Assembly (NCBI RefSeq): GCF_040812395.1
Contig: NZ_JBFNXH010000016.1
Span: forward strand, 67,168 to 131,167
Direction of reading: 5' to 3'
DNA: 64,000 bases
Source: Paenibacillus_E sp040812395
GTDB lineage: Bacteria > Bacillota > Bacilli > Paenibacillales > NBRC-103111
The notes under the pieces are model-generated. The model was given only the letters and a program-made list of their open reading frames with translations. It ran no database searches and was not told the origin of the DNA. Made by a program: the position numbers and the translations under genes. Below are positions 44,600 to 52,938 of the stretch, in pieces. The stretch's first letter is position 1. The number at the start of each line of letters is the position of its first letter.

Positions 44600-45985
44600 G
44601 ATCCTATCCAGCGAGCAAGAGGCAGCCGGGCCGCTGACCCTTCTCCGCCGCCTGTAAGGGCCGTTTCGGCTCTTTCACGCTCGCTCACTCGCGTCTCCTG
44701 CTGCTGTAACGCCCAAAATGGACGCTTCAACTCGGTCAGCCAGGCCGCCGACCCTTCTCCGCCGCCTGTAAGGGCCGTTTCGGCTCTTTCACGCTGCCTC
44801 ACTCGCCTCTCCTGCTGCTGTAACGCCCAAAATGGACGCTTCACTTCGATCTGCCAGGTCGCTGCCCCTTTTCCGCTGCCCGTAAGGGCCATTTTGGCTC
44901 TTTCACGCTGGCTCTACTCGCTATCCCGCTGCCGTAACGCCCAAAATGGACGCTTCAACTCGGTCAGCCAGGCCGCTGACCCTTCTCCGCCGCCTGTAAG
45001 GGCCATTTTGGCTCTTTCACGCTCGCTCACTCGCCTCTCATGCCGCTGTAACGCCCAAAATGGACGCTTCACTTCGATCTGTCAGGCCGCTGATCCTTTT
45101 CCGCCGCCTGTAAGGGCCGTTTCAGCCCTTTCGCGCTGCCTCACTCGCTATCCCACTGCCGTAACGCCTAAAATGGACGCTTCAACTCGGCCAGTCCGGC
45201 CGCTGACCCTTCTCCGCTGCCCGTAAGGGCCGTTTCGGCCCTTTCACGCTGCCTCACTCGCCTCTCCCGCTGCCGTAACGCCCAAAATGGACGCTTCAAC
45301 TCGGCCAGTCCAGCCGCTGACCCTTTTCCGCCGCCTGTAAGGGCCGTTTCGGCTCTTTCACGCTCGCTCACTCGCCTATCCCGCTGCTGTAACGCCCAAA
45401 ATGGCCCCTTCAACTCGATCAGCCAGGCCGCTGACCCTTCTCCGCTGCCCGTAAGGGCCGTTTCGGCTCTTTCACTCTCGCTCACTCGCCTATCCCGCTG
45501 CCGTAACGCCTAAAATGGACGCTTCAACTCGGCCAGTCCGGCCGCTGACCCTTCTCCGCTGCCCGTAAGGGCCGTTTCGGCTCTTTCGCGCTCGCTCACT
45601 CGCCTATCCTGCTGCTGTAACGCCCAAAATGGACGCTTCAACTCGGCCAGTCCGGCCGCTGAACCTTCTCCGCCGCCCGTAAGGGCCGTTTTGGCCCTTT
45701 CACGTAGCCTCCTCGCTACCCCGCTGCTGTAACGCCCAAAATGGACGCTTCACTTCGCTCAGCCAGGCCGCTGACCCTTTTCCGCCGCCTGAAAGAGCCG
45801 TTTCGGCCCTTTCACGCTCGCTCACTCGCTATCCCGCTGCTGTAACGCCCAAAATGGACGCTTCAACTCGGTCTTCCGGGCCGCTGACCCTTTTCCGCCG
45901 CCTGAAAGGGCCGTTTCGGCCCTTTCACGCTCGCTCACTCGCTCTCCCGCTGCCGTAACGCCCAAAATGGACGCTTCAACTCGGT
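44600..45985. repeat. Array of 114-bp tandem repeats, about 12 copies
   Basis: The motif TAACGCC(C/T)AAAATGG recurs at 44707, 44821, 44935, 45049, 45162, 45276, 45390, 45504, 45618, 45730, 45843 and 45956; steps are 112-114 bp. Each unit also carries a hairpin of the type GTAAGGGCC-GTTT-CGGCCCTTTCAC. In some copies the loop is GGCCATTTTGG, complementary to the CCAAAATGG motif of the next unit. The 114-bp period is a multiple of three, which creates long but meaningless frames. It is not a CRISPR array: units are near-identical throughout and have no variable spacers. Confidence 0.95.
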
Positions 45986-45994
45986 ATGTTTTCC

Positions 45995-46207
45995 CCTTCT
46001 AGCTCCCTGCGTTCTAGCTCTCTGCCTCCCAACCTGCCTCATTGATTTTGCCCATAATGAACTTCGTTTCGCCGTCGACGATCAGCCGATCCAGCCCTTT
46101 CCCCGCACAGAAACCGTTGCGGCGTCGTCACCAACTTTTTGCATACCTTCTTCATTCTCCGGGCATGTACGCCATAATAGCGAATGGTTTTAAAATTTTT
46201 GTTGGCT
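45995..46207 (-). pseudogene. Coding debris, possible transposase and unknown-protein fragments
   Basis: The minus strand holds short protein-like stretches in different frames: IRYYGVHARRMKKVCKKL (near 46150-46200), which resembles the end of IS91-type transposases, and GLDRLIVDGETKFIMGKINE (near 46020-46080). Frameshifts and stops separate them and no starts are seen. Identity is uncertain; it suggests old mobile-element damage at the edge of the repeat array. Confidence 0.35.
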
Positions 46208-46225
46208 CATCATTCAATATTCTCA

Positions 46226-47614
46226 TTAAGAAGGAACGCCCAGCTCCGTCCCTGCTCTAGGAGCAGCCTCAGCCTGCTGATTCCGCTCTGCTCTCCTCAA
46301 ATACTTTTGGCGGCGCCAGCGAATTACGACCAGAATGCCTCGCAGATACTCGTCACAGATCATTGCCACATAAATGCCGGCTAATCCCCAGCCCATGCGG
46401 ATGCCCAATACATAAGAAAGGCCAGCTGCTACGCCCCACATGGAGATCAAAGAAATGACCATATTATACCGTGTATCCCCGATCGCATTCAGCGAATTCC
46501 CCATCCCCATGTTGAGCATCCTCCCCGGCTGCAGGATCAGCGTAAGCACGATACAGGAAAGCGCCAGCTGAATAATCGCTGGGTCGGAGGTGAAGAGTCC
46601 GAGAAAGCTTCTGCCAATCAACACAAGAATCCCGCAGTTGAAGGCGACAAGCCCTAGTCCTATCCAAGTCCCGCGATACCCGCTCCGGTACGCCTCTTTC
46701 AAATTCCCTGCACCATAGAGATGAGCAATTTGGATTTGCACAGCCAGAGCGATCGAATAGCCCAGCATAAAACAAATCGACTCCAACGTGTTCATGTACG
46801 TTCGGGCCGCTAATTCCTTGGCCCCCAGCATCGCCAGAAACGTGTAGATCGTTAACTGCGTAAGCACCCACGACGACATGTTAATGCCAAGCGGCCAGCC
46901 GATTTTCAATACTTCGCCAAACAGCTTACGATTGAAAAGGAACAGATCCCGCCACTGCATCCTGCGCTCAAAGGCAGTAAGAAACATGTAGAGCAGCATC
47001 AGTGTCGCAAGCAGGCGGCTGACTAGCGTGGAAATCGCAACCCCCGTCAAGCCCAGCTGAGGAAAGCCCAGTTCCCCATAAATGAACCCGTAATTAAATA
47101 CAATATGAATGACGTTCATTCCGATTGCCGTAATCATCGGCCCTTTGGTATTGCCCGTATTCCGGATGACCGTGCTGAGCGCAGCGGTTAAAGCGGTTAG
47201 CACCATTCCTCCGCCGACGATGGAAATATACGTTTCCGCCAAAGGCAGCAGGCGCTCCTCCAATTGAAACAGCTTCGCAAGCGGTCGCGCTTCGGTAAAC
47301 AAGAGCAGACTGAGTGCGAAACCGATGATCGCGCTAACCGTTACGGCCATAACCGCGACAGTACGCGCGTCTTCATTGTTTTTGGCCCCCAGCTTTTGGG
47401 CAATCAGGATGCCTGCTCCGCTGGCGATGGTCATGAACAACGTCGTTAACGCTTGAAACAGTTGATTCGACAGTCCTACCACGGCTACAGCATCATCAGA
47501 AACCCGGCTGACCATGAGTGTGTCAACGGCTCCCAGCAGCAGTTGCAGCAGTAATTCGATAAAAATGGGCCACGCGAGCAGCCAAAGCGAAAATTTGTTA
47601 GTTTCTTTAATCAT
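46226..47614 (-). CDS. MATE-family multidrug/sodium efflux transporter
   Basis: A 462-residue protein with twelve predicted membrane segments. The N-terminal SLWLLAWPIFIELLLQLLLG and VDTLMVSRVSDDAVAVVGLS are typical MATE features, and a second homologous half starts near residue 235. ATG 47614 follows GGTGGAG by five bases; an upstream in-frame start at 47632 has no site. It exports drugs or metabolites in exchange for Na or H. Divergent from an AraC regulator, which may control it. Confidence 0.92.
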   Translation of the reverse strand: MIKETNKFSLWLLAWPIFIELLLQLLLGAVDTLMVSRVSDDAVAVVGLSNQLFQALTTLFMTIASGAGILIAQKLGAKNNEDARTVAVMAVTVSAIIGFALSLLLFTEARPLAKLFQLEERLLPLAETYISIVGGGMVLTALTAALSTVIRNTGNTKGPMITAIGMNVIHIVFNYGFIYGELGFPQLGLTGVAISTLVSRLLATLMLLYMFLTAFERRMQWRDLFLFNRKLFGEVLKIGWPLGINMSSWVLTQLTIYTFLAMLGAKELAARTYMNTLESICFMLGYSIALAVQIQIAHLYGAGNLKEAYRSGYRGTWIGLGLVAFNCGILVLIGRSFLGLFTSDPAIIQLALSCIVLTLILQPGRMLNMGMGNSLNAIGDTRYNMVISLISMWGVAAGLSYVLGIRMGWGLAGIYVAMICDEYLRGILVVIRWRRQKYLRRAERNQQAEAAPRAGTELGVPS

Positions 47615-47775
47615 GCACTCTCCACCATCCAAGCATTCTGTCTTTTTTTTGTGTAAATAAAACTTTGTTTTCTGCTCAAATTATAGATGCTTTACTTGAA
47701 TCCGTGTATGATGAAAGCAACCCAAACTTTCAAAATTCCAACTTCTCTCCAGAAGATCAGAAAGGCAGACTTCTC

Positions 47776-48654
47776 ATGGCTCTTATTGCATTCACCGTCC
47801 CCCCGCTGCCCCACTATATCATTAGCGGATCCAACACCATTCCCAAAGGCGGCAGCCATCCGAGTCGGCACAACATCCAGGTGTTCGATCTGTTAGTCAC
47901 CACAAACGGCTGCTTCTACATCGGCGAAGACGACAATCACTTCGAAGTGTCCGCCGGGCATGCTGTCATCTTGCGACCGGACCGCTATCACTTTGCCATG
48001 CAAAAATGCGCCCAAGATACGGATACGCATTGGCTGCACTTCCATGCCGGCGGTACCTGGGCGATGGTCGATGACACTTTGCCTCATACGTCGTTTGAAG
48101 AATCGGCGCATAAGCCGATCCAGCCCTTTGCCGTGGAGCCATTCACGATTCGTATTCCGCAATTCACGCGCCTCCTTCAGCCGGATAAGACCTATGATTT
48201 GCTTGAGCAGTTGCATCAGCTTCACCCGCGCGCGCATGTAAACGGCATTCGTTGGACGCAGCAGCAGCTGTTTCAAGATCTGCTGCGCCAGCTTTCCGCA
48301 TCGATCGAGACCGAAGGCCACTCGCCTTGGACCGCTCCTGCTGAAAAAGCCGCCTCCTATTTGAGGCAGCATTACCGGCGTGCCGTCACCGCCAAGGAGC
48401 TCGGCGAAAGCGTCAATTTCCACCCCGTATATATCGCCCGCTGCATGCAAAAGGAATACGGCTGCTCCCCCACCGAATACGTAAACAAAATCCGCATCCA
48501 GCAGGCAAAGCTGCTGCTGTTGCAAACCGATCTTCCCATCGCCCGCATTGCAGAAGAGGTCGGCTTTGAGCAGCCTGCCTACTTCGCCACATGCTTCACG
48601 AAGCTTGAAGGCATTTCTCCCCGGCAGTACAGGCAGCGCTTTTCCCACGGATGA
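47776..48654 (+). CDS. AraC-family regulator with cupin sensing domain
   Basis: A 292-residue regulator if it starts at ATG 47776 (MALIAFTVPPLPHYI); an upstream frame to 47665 adds 37 residues without a clear ribosome site. The cupin (GCFYIGEDDNHFEVSAGHAVILRPDR) lies in the first 110 residues, and two HTH motifs (VTAKELGESVNFHPVYIARCM and LPIARIAEEVGFEQPAYFATCF) at the end. Neighbours are a divergent MATE exporter and a downstream MFS exporter. Confidence 0.85.
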   Translation: MALIAFTVPPLPHYIISGSNTIPKGGSHPSRHNIQVFDLLVTTNGCFYIGEDDNHFEVSAGHAVILRPDRYHFAMQKCAQDTDTHWLHFHAGGTWAMVDDTLPHTSFEESAHKPIQPFAVEPFTIRIPQFTRLLQPDKTYDLLEQLHQLHPRAHVNGIRWTQQQLFQDLLRQLSASIETEGHSPWTAPAEKAASYLRQHYRRAVTAKELGESVNFHPVYIARCMQKEYGCSPTEYVNKIRIQQAKLLLLQTDLPIARIAEEVGFEQPAYFATCFTKLEGISPRQYRQRFSHG

Positions 48655-48760
48655 GAACCCGGCACAGCCATCTTACGGCTTTGCTGCACCGATGATGAAT
48701 TATGATATACTGTAACGAAAATGACCAGCGATCAATAATCATCCCAAGGAGACTTCATCT

Positions 48761-49960
48761 ATGCCTACCCCCTTGCATTGGAAGCAGTCACTATGGATTC
48801 TATGGGTGGCTAACTTCTCTATTATGTGCGGCATGAATCTCGTTTTGCCTTTTCTTCCGCTCTATATCGAGCAGCTTGGCGTTCATCAGCTTGCGGATGT
48901 GGAACGCTGGACAGGCTGGATTGTCGCGGCGCAATTCATCACTTCGTTCCTGACCCAACCGCTATGGGGCGCTATAGCCGATAAGCGCGGGAGGAAAATC
49001 ATGCTGCTCCGCGCGGGTCTCGGCATGGCCGTCGTTACCGCCCTGATGGGCATCGTAACGAACCCCTGGCAGCTGCTCGCGCTGCGGCTGCTGAACGGGT
49101 TCTTCTCCGGCTTCATCTCCATGGCCGTCTCGCTGCAGGCGTCGATCACACCGACCGAGCATTCGGGCCGGGCGCTGGGCACCCTTCAAACCGGCGCCAT
49201 TGCCGGCTCTCTCATCGGCCCGCTGATTGGCGGTTTGCTGGCTGAATTTATCGGCTACAATAAAGTCTTTTTCTTTACTGGCGGGCTCATGCTGTGCGCG
49301 AGTATTGTGGTCATGGTCTTCATCCATGAGGATCACAAGCCGGCCGCCGCGAAGAAAGGCAAGCAGCGCATGCAGTGGGGCTTATTCCGGCCGCTGCTAC
49401 CGGTCTTCGCCGCTTCGCTGATTACCCAGGTTGGGATGATGAGCATTGAGCCGATCGTTACAGTCTATGCGAAAACGCTCTATCTCGGAAGCCATCTGGA
49501 GCTGCTGGCCGGGCTCGTAGTCGCGATTACGGGCATCGCGAATTTATTCGGCGCCCCGACCCTGGGCAGGCTGGGTGATCGCATCGGCCAACGCAAAACG
49601 CTCATGCTTGCGCTAGTAATGGCCGCTCTCGCCTTCATCCCGCAAGCCTTCGCGACGGGCATCACCATGCTGCTGGTCGGCAGATTCCTGCTGGGACTCT
49701 TCATCGGCGGCATGATTCCTTCCTTGAATGTGCTCGTCAAGAAGCTCGCTCCCGTCCAAATTCAAGGGACCGCTTACGGTTTCAACACTTCGTCGCTGTT
49801 TCTCGGCAACCTCATCGGTCCGCTGATGGGCAGCCATCTTGCCGCCGCGTACGGATTTACATCCGTTTTCTATGTGACGATGGCTGTTCTTCTGCTCAAT
49901 GCCGTGTTCGTTTATGCCAATCGCGGATTGGACAAACAGCCGGATACGCAGCCCAACTAA
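48761..49960 (+). CDS. MFS drug efflux transporter (MdtG/NorA-like)
   Basis: A 399-residue, twelve-helix MFS antiporter. The loop 2-3 signature WGAIADKRGRKIMLL and motif C region (GAIAGSLIGPLIGGLL near residue 150) mark the drug:H+ antiporter group. ATG follows AAGGAG by nine bases. A likely -10, TATACT, is at 48706-48711. It is monocistronic, ends at a strong terminator, and may be controlled by the AraC regulator upstream. Confidence 0.92.
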   Translation: MPTPLHWKQSLWILWVANFSIMCGMNLVLPFLPLYIEQLGVHQLADVERWTGWIVAAQFITSFLTQPLWGAIADKRGRKIMLLRAGLGMAVVTALMGIVTNPWQLLALRLLNGFFSGFISMAVSLQASITPTEHSGRALGTLQTGAIAGSLIGPLIGGLLAEFIGYNKVFFFTGGLMLCASIVVMVFIHEDHKPAAAKKGKQRMQWGLFRPLLPVFAASLITQVGMMSIEPIVTVYAKTLYLGSHLELLAGLVVAITGIANLFGAPTLGRLGDRIGQRKTLMLALVMAALAFIPQAFATGITMLLVGRFLLGLFIGGMIPSLNVLVKKLAPVQIQGTAYGFNTSSLFLGNLIGPLMGSHLAAAYGFTSVFYVTMAVLLLNAVFVYANRGLDKQPDTQPN

Positions 49961-50017
49961 AACAAGGATTGTTCTTCAAGCATGCGTGCTGCCTGAGGAC
50001 AATCCTTGTTTCTTTTT
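49961..50017 (+). terminator. Terminator of the MFS gene
   Basis: AACAAGGATTGT pairs with ACAATCCTTGTT and is followed by TCTTTTTG. Confidence 0.9.
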
Positions 50018-50083
50018 GTCATAGATTGAAGCGTGTTCTAATACCCTAAAAAAGAAATGGAATCGTAAAGGAGCTGACTTTTC

Positions 50084-50362
50084 TTGGAGACATCTACTTC
50101 CACAGGTCAACAACCGCACGTGTACCAACCGCAACAGCAAAGTGCAATCATCAGTGTAAAAGACTGGATGCTTACTATTCTGCTGCTCGCCATTCCAGTC
50201 GTGAATCTCGTTATGCTGTTCGTATGGGCATTTGGCGGCGGCACGAACCCCTCAAAAGCCAATTATGCCAAAGCAGCCTTGATCTGGGCATTGATTGGTA
50301 TTGTGATCTATGTGCTCTTTTTTGTTATCATCTTCGGCGCTGTTATTTCTAACGCAAAATAA
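50084..50362 (+). CDS. Small membrane protein with two transmembrane helices, unknown function
   Basis: A 92-residue protein starting at TTG 50084 (AAAGGAG ten bases upstream). A Gln/Pro/Ser-rich cytoplasmic head (about 25 residues) precedes a first helix (WMLTILLLAIPVVNLVMLFV) and a second (AALIWALIGIVIYVLFFVII). Conserved-looking loop GGGTNPSKANYAKA lies between them. This architecture is widespread in Bacillales, but I cannot name a function. It converges on the formate/nitrite channel gene. Confidence 0.7.
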   Translation: METSTSTGQQPHVYQPQQQSAIISVKDWMLTILLLAIPVVNLVMLFVWAFGGGTNPSKANYAKAALIWALIGIVIYVLFFVIIFGAVISNAK

Positions 50363-50379
50363 GCCTAGGCCTAGGGGCT

Positions 50380-51189
50380 CTATTTGTCGTAACTTACAGC
50401 CGCAGCTTTGGACTGCCGATCTGCTGCACGCCGGTAAACCAGACTGTATATGCCGGCGACAAATAGAGCACCGCCTAACGAATTTCCTATATAGACTGGC
50501 ACACAATTTTCAACAAATTGTATCCAAGTCGCCTTCCCGGCAAAAATAGCGGCTGGAATTACGAACATATTGGCAACCACATGCTGGAATCCCATTGCTA
50601 CGAAAGCCATTGTAGGGAACCAGATCCCAACTATTTTCCCGCCGCTCTCATCGGCACCATACGATAACCAAACCGCGAGTCCGACGAGCCAGTTGCAACC
50701 AATACCCGACAACAACGCTATCAGGAAAGGTTCTTCGATCTTGGCATGGACAACCTTCACCAACTTGTCTGCATACACGCCATGTTCCGTCATCCCGACA
50801 AGATGTCCGAACAGATAAGCGATTAACAAGGCGCCCAGCATATTCCCGACCGTAATGATCAGCCAGTTTTTCGCTACATCGATCAAACAGATCTTACGCG
50901 AGATGAACGCAGACGGGACTGCCATCATATTACCAGTCAGCAGCTCGCCCCCGGCAAGCAAGGTCAGGATTAGCCCCAGCGGAAACACAGCGGCTCCAAG
51001 GATGCCCCCAAAGTCGCTCCATGGCGATGGTATCGTAGCGCTGACCCTGATGTACAGCAGAAATCCAAGAGAAATATAAGCACCACCCAATACACCCAAG
51101 GCCAACTGGCTGCGAAGGGGCAAATGAACCTTCTTCACACCGGCTTCCACCGTACGTTCCCAAATCTGTTCCGGCTTCACAAATCCCAT
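50380..51189 (-). CDS. Formate/nitrite transporter (FNT family, NirC/FocA-like)
   Basis: A 269-residue six-helix channel subunit of the FNT family. The Omega-loop region LLTGNMMAVPSA near residue 80, the HGVYADKLV loop, the filter-lining ATIPS loop and the conserved GCNWLVGLAVWL near residue 164 fit. It would form a pentamer passing formate or nitrite. ATG 51189 is preferred because GGAGG is eight bases upstream. It is cotranscribed with the hemerythrin-like gene behind an Fnr box, so anaerobic nitrite transport is a reasonable guess. Confidence 0.9.
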   Translation of the reverse strand: MGFVKPEQIWERTVEAGVKKVHLPLRSQLALGVLGGAYISLGFLLYIRVSATIPSPWSDFGGILGAAVFPLGLILTLLAGGELLTGNMMAVPSAFISRKICLIDVAKNWLIITVGNMLGALLIAYLFGHLVGMTEHGVYADKLVKVVHAKIEEPFLIALLSGIGCNWLVGLAVWLSYGADESGGKIVGIWFPTMAFVAMGFQHVVANMFVIPAAIFAGKATWIQFVENCVPVYIGNSLGGALFVAGIYSLVYRRAADRQSKAAAVSYDK

Positions 51190-51220
51190 CTCCACCGCCT
51201 CCATCCCCCACTATGCGCTG

Positions 51221-51706
51221 TTAGTCCTGCATTTCGTCTAACACTTGATCTGCAATAGGGAAAAACATTTCCTCCTCCGTCAAAAGATGCTCCGATATAG
51301 CGGAGCAAGCCATACTAAGCAGCGAAATTGCTTTTTTCAACTTCACGCTGTCAGCCGCCATGCTCGGGTCCGCATAGTCGACAAAAGAACGGACGAATCG
51401 TTCCGCTTGTTTATGATCCTCTTCCATCACCCATTTGGAAGTGATAAAAGATGGATCCATACCTTGATTGGCATACCGTTCAAGTACCGGAAATATTTCC
51501 TCCTCTTCCCAATGCTCATGATCTTGTATGAGTTTCATATAAGAAATCATTTGCCGCCGAAGTTCCCGTAGCAAATCCATAGATTCATCTGTTCCAAGCG
51601 TCGCAAGCATATGACTCGTTTTCAACTGCACATCCTCCAGCTCTTTTTTGAGTGCACTGTGCTCATCCTTTAAGCGTTCTATAGCAATTCTGAGTTCAAC
51701 AACCAT
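51221..51706 (-). CDS. Hemerythrin HHE-domain protein
   Basis: A 161-residue four-helix protein with candidate di-iron ligands: EHSALKKE (His 16), DHEHWEEEEIFP near residues 62-73, EEDHKQAERF near 97, and EHLLTEEEMFFP near 141-152. HHE proteins bind O2 or NO or repair iron-sulphur centres. First gene of a two-gene operon with the formate/nitrite channel; the promoter has a perfect Fnr box at -41.5, so it should be activated when oxygen is low, consistent with NO stress during nitrite reduction. Confidence 0.88.
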   Translation of the reverse strand: MVVELRIAIERLKDEHSALKKELEDVQLKTSHMLATLGTDESMDLLRELRRQMISYMKLIQDHEHWEEEEIFPVLERYANQGMDPSFITSKWVMEEDHKQAERFVRSFVDYADPSMAADSVKLKKAISLLSMACSAISEHLLTEEEMFFPIADQVLDEMQD

Positions 51707-51738
51707 CCTGTTTTCCCCCTCATACTGCGAATACCCCT

Positions 51739-51781
51739 ATTGTAATCTTCTACACGGAATTGCACTGTGAAGAGTATCACA
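51739..51781 (-). promoter_or_regulatory. Fnr-dependent class II promoter of the hemerythrin-FNT operon
   Basis: TGTGA-AGAGTA-TCACA (51766-51781) is a perfect match to the Bacillus Fnr consensus TGTGA-N6-TCACA. On the minus strand TACAAT (51739-51744) is the -10, and a start near 51732 puts the box centre at -41.5, the classical activation position. No -35 hexamer is present, as expected. Confidence 0.85.
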
Positions 51782-51884
51782 GCCGACTTATATTTCTTTG
51801 TGACATTCCTCACTGCGGCATTTCTGACTCGGGTTTATCCTGAACGTGAAAGATCCTGGATTTCCTGTCATGGGGGTTATTATT

Positions 51885-52928
51885 GTGAAAAAGACGAACG
51901 TGAGCAAACTCGTAAACAAAATGGACAGCGACACGGCTAACACCTATATGCTGAACGCAAAATTCCTGCTGATTGTATGGGTGGTAATTGCAAATTGTAT
52001 CGATCCGCTCATTCATCAAAGCGCGATTTTAAAAGCCGTGTATTTGAGCATTTACACGTTTCATATCCCTATGTTCGTCATGGTCACGGGGTATTTCTCC
52101 AAAAATTTTCAATTCAATCGCGCTGGCATAAGGAGCCTGCAGTTGATTTTTTATCATTATTTATTGTTTCAAAGCCTTTATTCTCTGCTCGATGCGCTAT
52201 CCTTTCATGCGCCTGGCGTTCACTATTCATTCTTCATTCCTTATTCATTATTATGGTTTTTATTCAGCCACTTTTGCTGGCGGTTATTACTGCTCCTTTT
52301 CACAAAATTGCAGCATCCGCTTGTAGTCTCGATTGCGCTCGGCGTGCTCATTGGGTATTTGCCTTTCACCGGAGCCATGTTCAGCTTCTCAAGAACCATT
52401 GTGTTCTTTCCCTTTTTCTTAGCCGGCTATTACTTCCATCCGAATGTTCTCCCGATACAATGGCTGCGCAGCTTCAGAGGGTTAAGCGTGCTTCTTGCGT
52501 CTGGCATTCTTCTCTGCCTAAGTGTGATTCCCCTAGATCCCAAATGGTTATACAGCAGCTATACGTATGTGGAGCTTGGCCAATTGAGCTGGTTAGCAGG
52601 CGCATACAGGTTGGGCATTTATGCCTTGGAGGCCACGGCTTCCTTCTGCTTCTTATGCTTCGTTCCGCATATAACGTCTACGCTGACTGAATGGGGTAAA
52701 CATACGGTTTATGTGTTTTTGCTGCATGGGCTCATCCTTAAAACCATCATAGCGACAGGGCTCTTCCGTCACATCCAAAGCCCGGCGCAAATCATGCTCG
52801 TTATTCTGTTCGCCATCGCGCTTACTTGGCTGCTCTCGCAAAAATGGGTGCGACGGCTCAGTCGTCCGTTGATTGAGCCTAACCTAAGTTTCTTGGAAAG
52901 CTTAGTGACAAGAAAACATCAGATATAA
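51885..52928 (+). CDS. Acyltransferase-3 family membrane protein
   Basis: A 347-residue integral membrane protein with about ten helices. GTG 51885 is preferred because GGGGG lies eight bases before it; an upstream ATG frame has no site. The N-terminal motif YTFHIPMFVMVTGYFS and later FFPFFLAGYYFHPN match the NolL/WcaK-like acyltransferase-3 group (fucose 4-O-acetylase type). Such enzymes acetylate exopolysaccharide or wall sugars. Monocistronic, next to repeat copy E. Confidence 0.85.
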   Translation: MKKTNVSKLVNKMDSDTANTYMLNAKFLLIVWVVIANCIDPLIHQSAILKAVYLSIYTFHIPMFVMVTGYFSKNFQFNRAGIRSLQLIFYHYLLFQSLYSLLDALSFHAPGVHYSFFIPYSLLWFLFSHFCWRLLLLLFTKLQHPLVVSIALGVLIGYLPFTGAMFSFSRTIVFFPFFLAGYYFHPNVLPIQWLRSFRGLSVLLASGILLCLSVIPLDPKWLYSSYTYVELGQLSWLAGAYRLGIYALEATASFCFLCFVPHITSTLTEWGKHTVYVFLLHGLILKTIIATGLFRHIQSPAQIMLVILFAIALTWLLSQKWVRRLSRPLIEPNLSFLESLVTRKHQI

Positions 52929-52938
52929 TGCTTTGGGC

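Noticed and set aside
44590..45485. Long minus- and plus-strand frames over the 114-bp array (about 100-110 residues each), with 38-residue peptide repeats
   Set aside because: The 114-bp period is a multiple of three, which keeps frames open by chance; there are no ribosome sites and steps of 112-113 bp break the frame.
44600..45985. The array as a CRISPR
   Set aside because: Units are 114 bp and near-identical along their whole length; there are no short repeats alternating with unique spacers and no cas genes.
47893..48648. 251-residue minus-strand frame
   Set aside because: Antisense to an AraC regulator with cupin and HTH motifs.
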